Part shown: in pieces, positions 1 to 6,356 of the stretch
Layout of the letters: every line of letters begins with the position of its first letter
How positions within the stretch are numbered: the first letter of the stretch is position 1
NCBI GenBank assembly: GCA_049414625.1
Contig: JBMSAU010000113.1
Coordinates: 1 to 41,491, forward strand
Length of the DNA stretch: 41,491 nucleotides
Direction: 5' to 3'
From: WYEG01 sp049414625
GTDB lineage: Bacteria > Desulfobacterota > Thermodesulfobacteria > Thermodesulfobacteriales > Thermodesulfobacteriaceae
Notes under the pieces: model-generated
Told to the model about the DNA's origin: nothing
Database searches by the model: none
Seen by the model: the letters and a program-made list of their open reading frames with translations, nothing else
Program-made: the position numbers and the translations under genes

Positions 1-1
1 C

Positions 2-70
2 TTCTCTACCATCCTTGCGCACGTGGTAGGCGGATACCATTTTAGACAGATCTTCAAGGAAGCCTTTTAG
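2..70 (+). CDS. C-terminal tail of an unidentified protein (5' end outside window)
   Basis: An open frame enters from the left edge and ends at TAG 68-70. It encodes about 22 residues ending GGYHFRQIFKEAF. The composition looks protein-like and it lies on the same strand as thi4, about 85 bases upstream. Too little is present to name the family. Confidence 0.4.
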   Translation, partial: FSTILAHVVGGYHFRQIFKEAF

Positions 71-97
71 ATTAATGTTAAATTTTTCACTAAACAT

Positions 98-125
98 TTG
101 AAGAAAGAGCTCTTAATGTTTAAAT
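98..125 (+). promoter_or_regulatory. Possible promoter of thi4
   Basis: A -35-like TTGAAG (98-103) and a -10-like TTAAAT (120-125) are separated by 16 bases, upstream of the thi4 ribosome binding site. The same 16-base spacing recurs at other promoters in this window. I see no TPP riboswitch (no CUGAGA core) in this short leader, so thiamine feedback through RNA is not evident. Confidence 0.35.
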
Positions 126-154
126 TTTTACTATCAAATTAAAAAGGAGTGCCT

Positions 155-931
155 ATGGAGATACTCATCAATCGTGCCATTCTGGAAGAGGGTTTGAAGG
201 ACCTTTTAGACTATAGCGAGGTTGATGTCCTTATTGCTGGGGCAGGACCATCGGGGCTTACCGCAGCTAAATACCTTGCCGAGAAAGGTTTTAAGGTTGT
301 AGTCTATGAAAGGAGGCTCTCCTTTGGAGGTGGAATAGGCGGAGGTGGGAACCTCATCCCCAAGATCGCCGTCCAGAAGGAGGTTCTGCCTATCCTTGAT
401 GACTTTGGCATCCGCTATAAAAAATACAACGACGAGGTCTTTACCCTTGACCCAGCAGAGCTCATCGCGAAGCTTTCCTCCAAGGCCCTTGATGCCGGGG
501 CTAAGATCATCCTTGGGGCAAACGTTGACGATGTTATCGTTCGGGATAATCCTCCAAGGGTTGTTGGAGCCCTCTGGCATTGGACAGCCATTCAACTCTC
601 CGGTCTTCATGTAGATCCAATCTACACGGCAAGCAAAGCCCTGGTTGATGCTACCGGACACGATGCAGAGATCATCGCCGTTGCTGCAAGGAAAAACCCT
701 GAGCTTGGCATAGACATTGCGGGCGAAAAGTCTAATTGGACTGACGTTGCAGAAAGGCTTGTGGTGGAACATACTGGGAAAGTGGCCGAAGGTTTATATG
801 TAGCCGGGATCGCCGTCTGTGCAGTCTATGGTCTCCCTCGGATGGGTCCAATCTTTGGTGGGATGCTCATGAGTGGGAAAAGGCTTGCTGAAATCATAGA
901 GAGGGATTTAAAAAATGCCGCAGGAGCTTAA
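155..931 (+). CDS. thi4: Thi4 family thiazole synthase, sulfide-dependent (His) type
   Basis: Thi4 makes the thiamine thiazole phosphate precursor (ADP-thiazole) from NAD and glycine. An N-terminal dinucleotide-binding motif GAGPSG lies near residue 30, followed by a second glycine-rich stretch GGGIGGGG. The C-terminal RMGPIFGGMLMSGK is typical of the family. In suicidal yeast and plant enzymes a Cys before M-D-P donates the sulfur. Here the corresponding motif is LHVDP, with His at residue 152, as in the methanogen enzymes that use free sulfide and iron catalytically. I start at ATG 155, because AGGAG (145-149) is spaced correctly for it, while the GTG at 149 overlaps that site. The 258-aa length is normal. 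The 3' end overlaps the next gene by 17 bases, which implies translational coupling. Ribulose/ribose-1,5-bisphosphate isomerase homologs are related, but the His motif favours Thi4. Confidence 0.88.
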   Translation: MEILINRAILEEGLKDLLDYSEVDVLIAGAGPSGLTAAKYLAEKGFKVVVYERRLSFGGGIGGGGNLIPKIAVQKEVLPILDDFGIRYKKYNDEVFTLDPAELIAKLSSKALDAGAKIILGANVDDVIVRDNPPRVVGALWHWTAIQLSGLHVDPIYTASKALVDATGHDAEIIAVAARKNPELGIDIAGEKSNWTDVAERLVVEHTGKVAEGLYVAGIAVCAVYGLPRMGPIFGGMLMSGKRLAEIIERDLKNAAGA

Positions 932-1133
932 AAGGGAAAGAAAAAGGTTTGTTAGGTGTTCCTGGTGCGGAAAAACCATCACCTCAGAACCGATATCTGT
1001 TAAAACCTGTTGCGTAAACAAGCCTTGGTATTTTTGCAATGAAGCTTGCTACAAAAGCTTTACCCAAAAGTGGACAGCTAATCAGGACGCCTTAAAAAAG
1101 GGAAAAAGCATACTAAGAAAGGGAAGCTTTTAA
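915..1133 (+). CDS. Small Cys-rich zinc-finger (TRASH-like) protein coupled to thi4
   Basis: This 72-aa basic protein has Cys at 15, 18, 32, 33, 41 and 45. The spacing C-x2-C...YFC-x3-C followed by a Phe resembles the treble-clef TRASH/FCS metal-binding fold. Its start lies inside the end of thi4, so it is probably translated by coupling. A role in metal or sulfur handling for Thi4, which in its sulfide form uses iron, is an attractive guess from context only. It could equally be a DNA- or RNA-binding zinc finger. The 3' end overlaps the minus-strand receiver remnant by 21 bases. Confidence 0.6.
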   Translation: MPQELKRERKRFVRCSWCGKTITSEPISVKTCCVNKPWYFCNEACYKSFTQKWTANQDALKKGKSILRKGSF

Positions 1134-1364
1134 AGCCCTAAGCAGTTCCTCTATTTCAAAGGGTTTTACTAAAACCTCTTTAAATCCTTCTTGCTTAGCC
1201 AAGACCACCGTTTCAGTCTGTCCGTAGCCTGTTGCCAAGATGGCTTTAACCACGGGGTCGACCTTTTTAAGCTCCCTTAGAACCTCAACGGCGTTCCATT
1301 TCCCGGGCACCGTACAATCAAAGCGTTCGGAAAGACAAAAAAGGGGAGCCGACCCATTAGTCAA
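1113..1364 (-). pseudogene. Response-regulator receiver domain remnant (C-terminal half)
   Basis: The 83 residues match the second half of a CheY-like receiver. FDCTVPG aligns with the phospho-acceptor D-L-T-x-P-G loop, ILATGY carries the conserved Thr/Ser, and VLVKPF carries the conserved Lys-Pro. The first half (beta1-alpha2, including the acidic pair) is absent. The only start is a TTG that would create an odd MTNGSAPLFCLSERF N-terminus. No matching N-terminal half is visible in the next 200 bases. This is probably a decayed remnant of a hybrid kinase or response regulator rather than a working gene. Confidence 0.6.
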
Positions 1365-1434
1365 TTCTTTGACAAAAGGTCAAAGTTTAGAGATTTGTTC
1401 GCCACACAAGAGGAAACTTTTTCCAGAAAAAGAT

Positions 1435-1455
1435 AAGGGAAAAATTTTCCTTTTT
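1435..1455 (+). terminator. Weak AT-rich hairpin with T tract
   Basis: AAGGGAA (1435-1441) can pair with TTTCCTT (1446-1452), including one G-T pair, followed by a short T run. A smaller hairpin, GGAAA/TTTCC, lies at 1412-1424. The pair could end transcription from the thi4 side before the flagellar operon. The stems are weak, so this is tentative. Confidence 0.25.
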
Positions 1456-1539
1456 CCTAGTTAAGTCTACGTTAGGTCTACAAGGGGAATCTTAAGCCTC
1501 CAAAGACTAAGCTAACGAACAAAAGCTACCTTTATCAAA

Positions 1540-1556
1540 TTGGCATGTATTTTGAA
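1540..1556 (+). promoter_or_regulatory. Sigma-54-like promoter of the flagellar operon
   Basis: TTGGCATG-N4-TTGAA matches the sigma-54 layout (GG and the -12 position exactly 10 bases apart), but the -12 GC is GA. The predicted start would fall at about 1566-1567, just at the AGGAGG of flgF (1567-1572), giving a very short leader. Sigma-54 control of middle flagellar genes is common in other bacteria. The imperfect -12 box keeps confidence low. Confidence 0.3.
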
Positions 1557-1577
1557 TAATTCTTTTAGGAGGTAGCG

Positions 1578-2342
1578 ATGGCTAACATCAGGATAAATCC
1601 TCAGGTTGGTTTGCTTGAGGCTTTAGAGGCGGCTCAGCTTCTTGATAGACGCTTGACTGCAACGGCAAACAACTTAGCAAACGTTGACACGCCTGGCTAT
1701 AAGGCTGATGGTCTTGCCTTTCATGAGGTGTTGATGCGAAAGATTGGACCAAGGTATCGCAGAGCCTTCAAGGAGACGATGCCTTTCTTGCGGGATAATC
1801 AGGGATTTCTTGAGCCTACCGGCTCTCCCCTTCATTTAGCCATCGTAGGAGAGGGCTTTTTCAAAGTGCAGACTCCTCAGGGCATAGCTTACACGAGAGC
1901 TGGAAACTTTACTATAGATGCCCAAAGGCGGCTTGTTACGCCTCAAGGCTATCCTGTTCTTGCTGACGGAGCTCCGGTAATCCTTGACCCAGGGATGGCT
2001 GTTGGCGGGCTTGTCACCATGGAAGACCTAAAGCTTCAGGTCTCGCCCGATGGGTTGCTTTCCATAGATGGCACAGAGATTGCTCGCCTTGATGTGGTGA
2101 CCTTTGATGACCCAACCAAGCTTAAAAAGGTTGGGGAAAACCTCTATGTGAGCGACGGGGCTCAGGAGATGCTGGCGGTAAACTATGAAATTAGGCAGGG
2201 ATTTGTCGAGAAGTCAAAAGTTGAAGTTATGCGGGAGATGGTTTCTCTCATTGAGATCCATCGAGCTTTTGAAGCGGTGCAAAGGAGCATAAGAGCCTTT
2301 GATGAGGCAACAGAACGACTAAACACTGCTATAGGGAGGTAA
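1578..2342 (+). CDS. flgF: Flagellar basal-body rod protein FlgF
   Basis: FlgF is a proximal rod subunit exported by the flagellar type III apparatus. The 254-aa protein has the rod/hook N-terminal signature TANNLANVDTPGYKA near residue 30, the central EGFFKVQTPQG...YTRAGNF motif, and the C-terminal helix EVMREMVSLIEIHRAFE that packs the axial core. Start ATG 1578 has AGGAGG six bases upstream. It is the first gene of a nine-gene operon and stops four bases before flgG. FlgF and FlgG are paralogs; the first position before flgG and the shorter conserved core favour FlgF. flgB, flgC and fliE are not in this window. Confidence 0.93.
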   Translation: MANIRINPQVGLLEALEAAQLLDRRLTATANNLANVDTPGYKADGLAFHEVLMRKIGPRYRRAFKETMPFLRDNQGFLEPTGSPLHLAIVGEGFFKVQTPQGIAYTRAGNFTIDAQRRLVTPQGYPVLADGAPVILDPGMAVGGLVTMEDLKLQVSPDGLLSIDGTEIARLDVVTFDDPTKLKKVGENLYVSDGAQEMLAVNYEIRQGFVEKSKVEVMREMVSLIEIHRAFEAVQRSIRAFDEATERLNTAIGR

Positions 2343-2345
2343 GGT

Positions 2346-3128
2346 ATGATACGATCCCTTTGGAGTGCAGCAACGGGAATGCAGGGACAACAGCTCCAGC
2401 TTGATACCATTGCTAACAACCTTGCTAATGTCACTACCCCGGGCTTCAAGAAGAGCCGAGTAGAGTTTGAGGACCTTTTTTATCAGAACTTAAAGCTTGC
2501 CGGTGCCTTGACCGCAGACGGAGTTCAGGTCCCGGTTGGTATGCAGATAGGGCTTGGCGTAAGACCGGTAGCCATAACCAAGCTTTTCACCCAAGGGGAG
2601 TATCAACTGACAAACCAAGAGCTTGACTTTGCCATTGAAGGAAGGGGTTTTTTCAAGGTGCTCATGGGTGGAGAGGAATACTACACTCGAGCTGGAAATT
2701 TTAAGCTTGACCGTGATGGCTACATCGTAACCCCTGGCGGAGCAAGGCTTCAGCCAGAGTTTGCCGTCCCAACGGGCACAGCCCGTATAGAGGTAACACC
2801 GGATGGAGTCATAACCGCCCTTTCTCCTACGGGTGAAGTCTTGGCTCAGGCTCAGCTTTTACTTTACGATTTTCCAAACCCAGCCGGGCTTTATGCGGTA
2901 GGAAGAAACCTATTCAAAGCCACGCCAGCTGCCGGAGATGTCATCGAGGGAATTCCTGGACAGAACGGCTTTGGCACCATCGCCCAAGGCTACCTTGAGA
3001 TGTCAAACGTGGATGTAGTCGAAGAGATGGTAAAGATGATCATCACTCAGAGGGCTTATGAATCTAACTCCAAAGCAGTAATAACCGCAGACCAGCTCCT
3101 TGAAATAGCAAACGGGCTAAAGAGGTAA
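2346..3128 (+). CDS. flgG: Flagellar distal rod protein FlgG
   Basis: FlgG builds the distal rod through the P and L rings. The 260-aa length is exactly typical. The N-terminal motif IANNLANVTTPGFKKSR with VEFEDLFYQ is diagnostic, as are EGRGFFKV...YTRAGNFKLD in the middle and VVEEMVKMIITQRAYESNSK at the C-terminus. It sits three bases after flgF and three bases before flgA, so the genes are transcribed and probably translated together. Confidence 0.95.
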   Translation: MIRSLWSAATGMQGQQLQLDTIANNLANVTTPGFKKSRVEFEDLFYQNLKLAGALTADGVQVPVGMQIGLGVRPVAITKLFTQGEYQLTNQELDFAIEGRGFFKVLMGGEEYYTRAGNFKLDRDGYIVTPGGARLQPEFAVPTGTARIEVTPDGVITALSPTGEVLAQAQLLLYDFPNPAGLYAVGRNLFKATPAAGDVIEGIPGQNGFGTIAQGYLEMSNVDVVEEMVKMIITQRAYESNSKAVITADQLLEIANGLKR

Positions 3129-3131
3129 GGT

Positions 3132-3854
3132 ATGGTAAGGCTTAAGCTTAAAGGCCTAATCCTTGTTCTTGGTTTGCTTATTCTTTCTTTAATGGTTAGC
3201 CTAAAGCTTGGCTATGCGAGACTGATTTCCGAGGATGAGCTTAAAGGGATCTTTCTTAAGGAGTTTAAGGCAAGGCTTGGTCTAAGGGATGATGAGGTTC
3301 GGCTTGAAAAGTTTCGAGTTGAGCCAAGGACATATGAGCTTAAGCGCAACCAGCCCTACCGTCTTGACTGGATCACTATGCCCCGCCCAGGCTCAAACAC
3401 AGCCCTCTTAACCTACTCAGGATCAAACGGAAATCTTCAGGTCTTAAGGCTTTGGGGCTTTGTGGAGGTGCTAAAAAAGGTTCCGGTTGTTGTTAAGCCC
3501 CTTCAGGCGGGTGAGGTCTTAAGGGAGGAGCATGTAAGCCTTGAGTTAAGAGAGCTTTCTCGTCTTCCTCATGATGTAGTCTTTGATGTAAGTTCAGCCC
3601 TAGGAAAGGAGGTAAGGATGAGCCTAAGACCGGGCATGGTTCTTAGGACCTCTCATCTTCAGCTTCCAGTGCTAGTTAAAAGGAACGAAGAGGTTGAGCT
3701 TATCGCTCGGGGAAAAAACTTTATCGTGAAAGCAAAGGGCGTTGCCTTGGAGAACGGAAGGCTTGGTGAGGTCATAAGGGTTAGGAACAAGGACAGTCAG
3801 AAAGTTGTGTTTGCTAAGGTTGTGGGAGAGAGACTTGTGGAGGTGAGCTACTGA
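3132..3854 (+). CDS. flgA: Flagella basal-body P-ring formation protein FlgA
   Basis: FlgA is the periplasmic chaperone that assembles FlgI into the P ring. The 240-aa protein starts with a hydrophobic signal segment (residues about 5-27). It carries a C-terminal SAF-type domain with PLQAGEVLREEHVSLE, LGKEVRMSLRPGMVLRTSHL and a terminal VRNKDSQKVVFAKVVGE stretch. Its TGA overlaps the flgH ATG by one base. Placement between flgG and flgH/flgI matches its role. Confidence 0.9.
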   Translation: MVRLKLKGLILVLGLLILSLMVSLKLGYARLISEDELKGIFLKEFKARLGLRDDEVRLEKFRVEPRTYELKRNQPYRLDWITMPRPGSNTALLTYSGSNGNLQVLRLWGFVEVLKKVPVVVKPLQAGEVLREEHVSLELRELSRLPHDVVFDVSSALGKEVRMSLRPGMVLRTSHLQLPVLVKRNEEVELIARGKNFIVKAKGVALENGRLGEVIRVRNKDSQKVVFAKVVGERLVEVSY

Positions 3855-4558
3855 TGAAAAGAATGGTTATGCTTTGTCTTTTGGTGCTTTTACTTTCTTC
3901 CTGCTGGGAGTTTGACCCAAAAACCCCTCCACCTCCGCCCCCGCCCCCAAAGGTAGAAATTCCTCAAAGAATGGACCAGCCTGCATCCCAAGGTTCTCTT
4001 TTCAGAGAGAACAGCTTTCTCTTTGCCTACTCAGATAACCGAGCAAGGTTTGTCGGAGATATCATAACCGTTAAGATCGTGGAAACATACCAGACTTCAA
4101 ACAATGTAAGACAGGGAAGCTCAAAGCAATCAAGCGTAAGGGCTGGAGTGAACAACCTTTTGGGTTATGAAAGGGAAGTAGGCAAGCTTTTACCGTTGCC
4201 TCAAGCCTTTGACCCAGCTCGTCTTGTTGATGGAAGCATGGCGAGCAGCACAAGCGGGCAGGGTCAGCTCCAGAGGGATAGCCGGATCGTAGCCACGGTT
4301 ACCGCAAGAGTGGTTGAGGTTTTGCCAAACGGAAACCTCGTAATCCAAGGCGTAAGAACCATAAAAAGGAATAGAGACCTTGAATACATCACTCTCACAG
4401 GTATTGTGAGACCTCAGGATATAGACTCCGATAACTCTGTTCTTTCATCCAAAATTTCTGACCTTTACATAGAGTATAGCGGTAAGGGACCGATCAGCGA
4501 AGCCGCATCCGGACCGGGCATTATAACAAGGCTTCTTCAACTTTTCTGGCTCTTTTAG
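3854..4558 (+). CDS. flgH: Flagellar L-ring lipoprotein FlgH
   Basis: FlgH forms the L ring in the outer membrane. The 234-aa precursor has a lipoprotein signal ending LLSSC, with the lipidated Cys at 17. A run of eight prolines (residues 25-32) follows, probably a flexible linker crossing the periplasm. The body carries the FlgH hallmarks VGDIITVKIVET, SRIVATVTARVVEVLPNGNL and GIVRPQDID...SDLYIEYSGKGPISEA. An L ring means the host has an outer membrane. Confidence 0.95.
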   Translation: MKRMVMLCLLVLLLSSCWEFDPKTPPPPPPPPKVEIPQRMDQPASQGSLFRENSFLFAYSDNRARFVGDIITVKIVETYQTSNNVRQGSSKQSSVRAGVNNLLGYEREVGKLLPLPQAFDPARLVDGSMASSTSGQGQLQRDSRIVATVTARVVEVLPNGNLVIQGVRTIKRNRDLEYITLTGIVRPQDIDSDNSVLSSKISDLYIEYSGKGPISEAASGPGIITRLLQLFWLF

Positions 4559-4568
4559 GGGGTAGGCT

Positions 4569-5660
4569 ATGAAAAGGATTGTGCTTACTTTGTTAATTCT
4601 TCTTTTTCCTTTAGAAGTTTTTGCAGTGAGGCTTAAGGACCTTATGGAAGTTGAAGGAGTGCGGGGAAACTTTCTTGTGGGGTATGGAGTGGTCGTAGGT
4701 TTGAGAGGAACGGGTGACGGAGACCAGACTAAGTTTACCGTGCAGTCTGTCGTTAACATGCTTGAAAAGTTTGGGATTAGGGTCCCTAAGGATCAGGTGA
4801 AGCTAAAGAACGCAGCCGCGGTCATGGTTACCGCCTATCTTCCTCCTGATGTTAAGCCTGGCCAGAGGATCGATGTTCAAGTTTCAGCCATAGGAGATGC
4901 CAAAAGCTTGCAAGGAGGAACTTTACTTATGACGCCTCTTATTGGACCTGATGGAAAGGTTTATGCGGTGGCTCAGGGTCCGGTCTCGATAGGTGGATTT
5001 GCCGCGGGTGGTGCCGGGGCTCAAGTTGCGGTAAACCATCCTACGGTTGGACGTGTGCCAAACGGGGCGATCGTTGAGAGGGAAGTCCCCGCAGGAGACT
5101 TAAATTCCTTAGACAGGATAACTTTAAGCCTTCGCACCGAGGATTTTACGACTGCTCAAAGGGTTGCCGAGGCTTTGAATCAATATCTCCGGGGGGAATA
5201 TGCCAAAGCGGTAAGCATGAAGACCATCGAGCTTGAAGTGCCGAAAAACTATAGAGGTAGAGTTGTTGCCCTTCTTGCTGAAATAGGAAACCTTGAAGTA
5301 AGACCAGATATTCCAGCAAGGGTGGTGATAGATGAGCGGACGGGCACAGTGGTCATAGGGGAAAATGTTAGAATTTCTAGGGTTGCTGTGGCTCACGGAA
5401 ACCTTAGCGTCGAGGTTAGAGAAACACCCCAGGTTGTTCAACCCTTCCCCTTTGGTCTGGGTGAGACTGTAATTGTCCCAAGGACTGAGGTTAGAGCCAA
5501 GGAGGAAAAGGCAAGGATAGTGGTTCTTGAAGAGGGGGCTACGCTCGGCGAGCTTGTGAGGGCTTTGAACGCCGTTGGAGCAACGGCAAGGGAGCTCATA
5601 GCTGTGCTTCAGGCGATAAAGCAGGCTGGAGCCCTTCATGCAGAGCTTGTGATCATGTAG
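4569..5660 (+). CDS. flgI: Flagellar P-ring protein FlgI
   Basis: FlgI polymerises into the periplasmic P ring around the rod. The 363-aa precursor has a signal peptide with likely cleavage after Ala 19 (VFA). Conserved segments include RLKDLMEVEGVRGN, GYGVVVGLRGTGDGD, NAAAVMVTAYLPP, GQRIDVQVSAIGDA and the C-terminal LVRALNAVGATARELIAVLQ. Length and order are canonical, and flgJ follows within 14 bases. Confidence 0.96.
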   Translation: MKRIVLTLLILLFPLEVFAVRLKDLMEVEGVRGNFLVGYGVVVGLRGTGDGDQTKFTVQSVVNMLEKFGIRVPKDQVKLKNAAAVMVTAYLPPDVKPGQRIDVQVSAIGDAKSLQGGTLLMTPLIGPDGKVYAVAQGPVSIGGFAAGGAGAQVAVNHPTVGRVPNGAIVEREVPAGDLNSLDRITLSLRTEDFTTAQRVAEALNQYLRGEYAKAVSMKTIELEVPKNYRGRVVALLAEIGNLEVRPDIPARVVIDERTGTVVIGENVRISRVAVAHGNLSVEVRETPQVVQPFPFGLGETVIVPRTEVRAKEEKARIVVLEEGATLGELVRALNAVGATARELIAVLQAIKQAGALHAELVIM

Positions 5661-5673
5661 GAGGTTATAGACT

Positions 5674-6000
5674 ATGACCGCACACATTAGCGCTTTAAAC
5701 TACCAAAGTTTAGAAAAGCTTAACGCCCTTGCTAAACGGGACCCTAAGCTTGCCTTAAAGAAGGTCACCTCAGAGTTTGAGTCTCTGATTTGGTATGAAA
5801 TCTTGAAGGGGTTTGACCGGACAATTATGAAAAGCGAACTTCTTCCTGAATCCTTCGAAAGGAAGCTATATCAAGAATTTTTATATCAAGAGGTAGCAAG
5901 GGCAGTTTCCGGAAGACCTCGGGGCTTTGGCGATTTTCTCTACCAACAACTTTTGAAAAGTCCTTATTTTAAGAAAGCAATCGAAAATCCGAATAAATAA
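5674..6000 (+). CDS. flgJ: FlgJ-type rod-binding protein (no muramidase domain)
   Basis: The 108-aa product matches the N-terminal rod-scaffold domain of FlgJ (FESLIWYEILKGFDRTI...YQEFLYQEVARAVSG). FlgJ caps the growing rod. The C-terminal glucosaminidase domain found in enterobacterial FlgJ is absent, as in many other phyla, so a separate enzyme must open the peptidoglycan. The gene lies between flgI and flgN, with AGGAGG-like spacing to the ATG. Confidence 0.85.
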   Translation: MTAHISALNYQSLEKLNALAKRDPKLALKKVTSEFESLIWYEILKGFDRTIMKSELLPESFERKLYQEFLYQEVARAVSGRPRGFGDFLYQQLLKSPYFKKAIENPNK

Positions 6001-6014
6001 AAGGGGGTATAGTT

Positions 6015-6353
6015 ATGCCAAAAAAAGAACTTTTAGTCCTAAAGGAGGTTTTATTCGAGGAGAGAAAAGCACTTCTTTCTTGTGCTGTTGATGAGGTCTT
6101 AAAATGGGCTAGCTACAAGGCAAAGCTTGTGGAAAGCCTAAAGGGAAAGGAACTCACCGAGGAAGATAAAGAGCTGCTTTTAGAGATTTTGAAAGAAAAC
6201 GAGAGAAATAAAAGGATCATTCAAGCTGGACTTTCTTTTGTTGAAGAGGCTTATCGGTTTTTACAGAAATTTTTCGTCGAAGGGGAGACCTATTCCCAGG
6301 GGTTGGTTAAGGGGAAAGAAAGCTCGCCCAAAGTTTTAAGCAAGAGGGTTTAA
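6015..6353 (+). CDS. flgN: FlgN-like export chaperone for FlgK/FlgL
   Basis: This 112-aa, charged, all-helical protein lies immediately before flgK, the usual place of flgN. FlgN keeps FlgK and FlgL export-competent. The segment NERNKRIIQAGLSFVEEAYRF resembles the FlgN C-terminal helix that binds the FlgK C-terminus, and the N-terminal LKEVLFEERKALLSC resembles its first helix. Sequence conservation in this family is poor, so the call leans on position and helical character. A GGGGG site precedes the ATG. Confidence 0.7.
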   Translation: MPKKELLVLKEVLFEERKALLSCAVDEVLKWASYKAKLVESLKGKELTEEDKELLLEILKENERNKRIIQAGLSFVEEAYRFLQKFFVEGETYSQGLVKGKESSPKVLSKRV

Positions 6354-6356
6354 AGC

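Noticed and set aside
71..150. TPP riboswitch before thi4
   Set aside because: The leader is too short and lacks the conserved THI-box cores.
149..154. GTG start of Thi4 two codons upstream
   Set aside because: The GTG overlaps the AGGAG ribosome binding site that is correctly spaced for ATG 155.
206..772. 188-aa minus-strand ORF opposite thi4
   Set aside because: Shadow of the well-supported thi4 gene; no motif or ribosome binding site of its own.
4045..4260. Internal duplication or proline-rich frameshift in flgH
   Set aside because: The eight-proline run is in frame and followed by normal FlgH sequence; it is best read as a linker.
5124..5687. 187-aa minus-strand ORF opposite flgI
   Set aside because: The translation is low-complexity and motif-free, and the plus strand is clearly FlgI.
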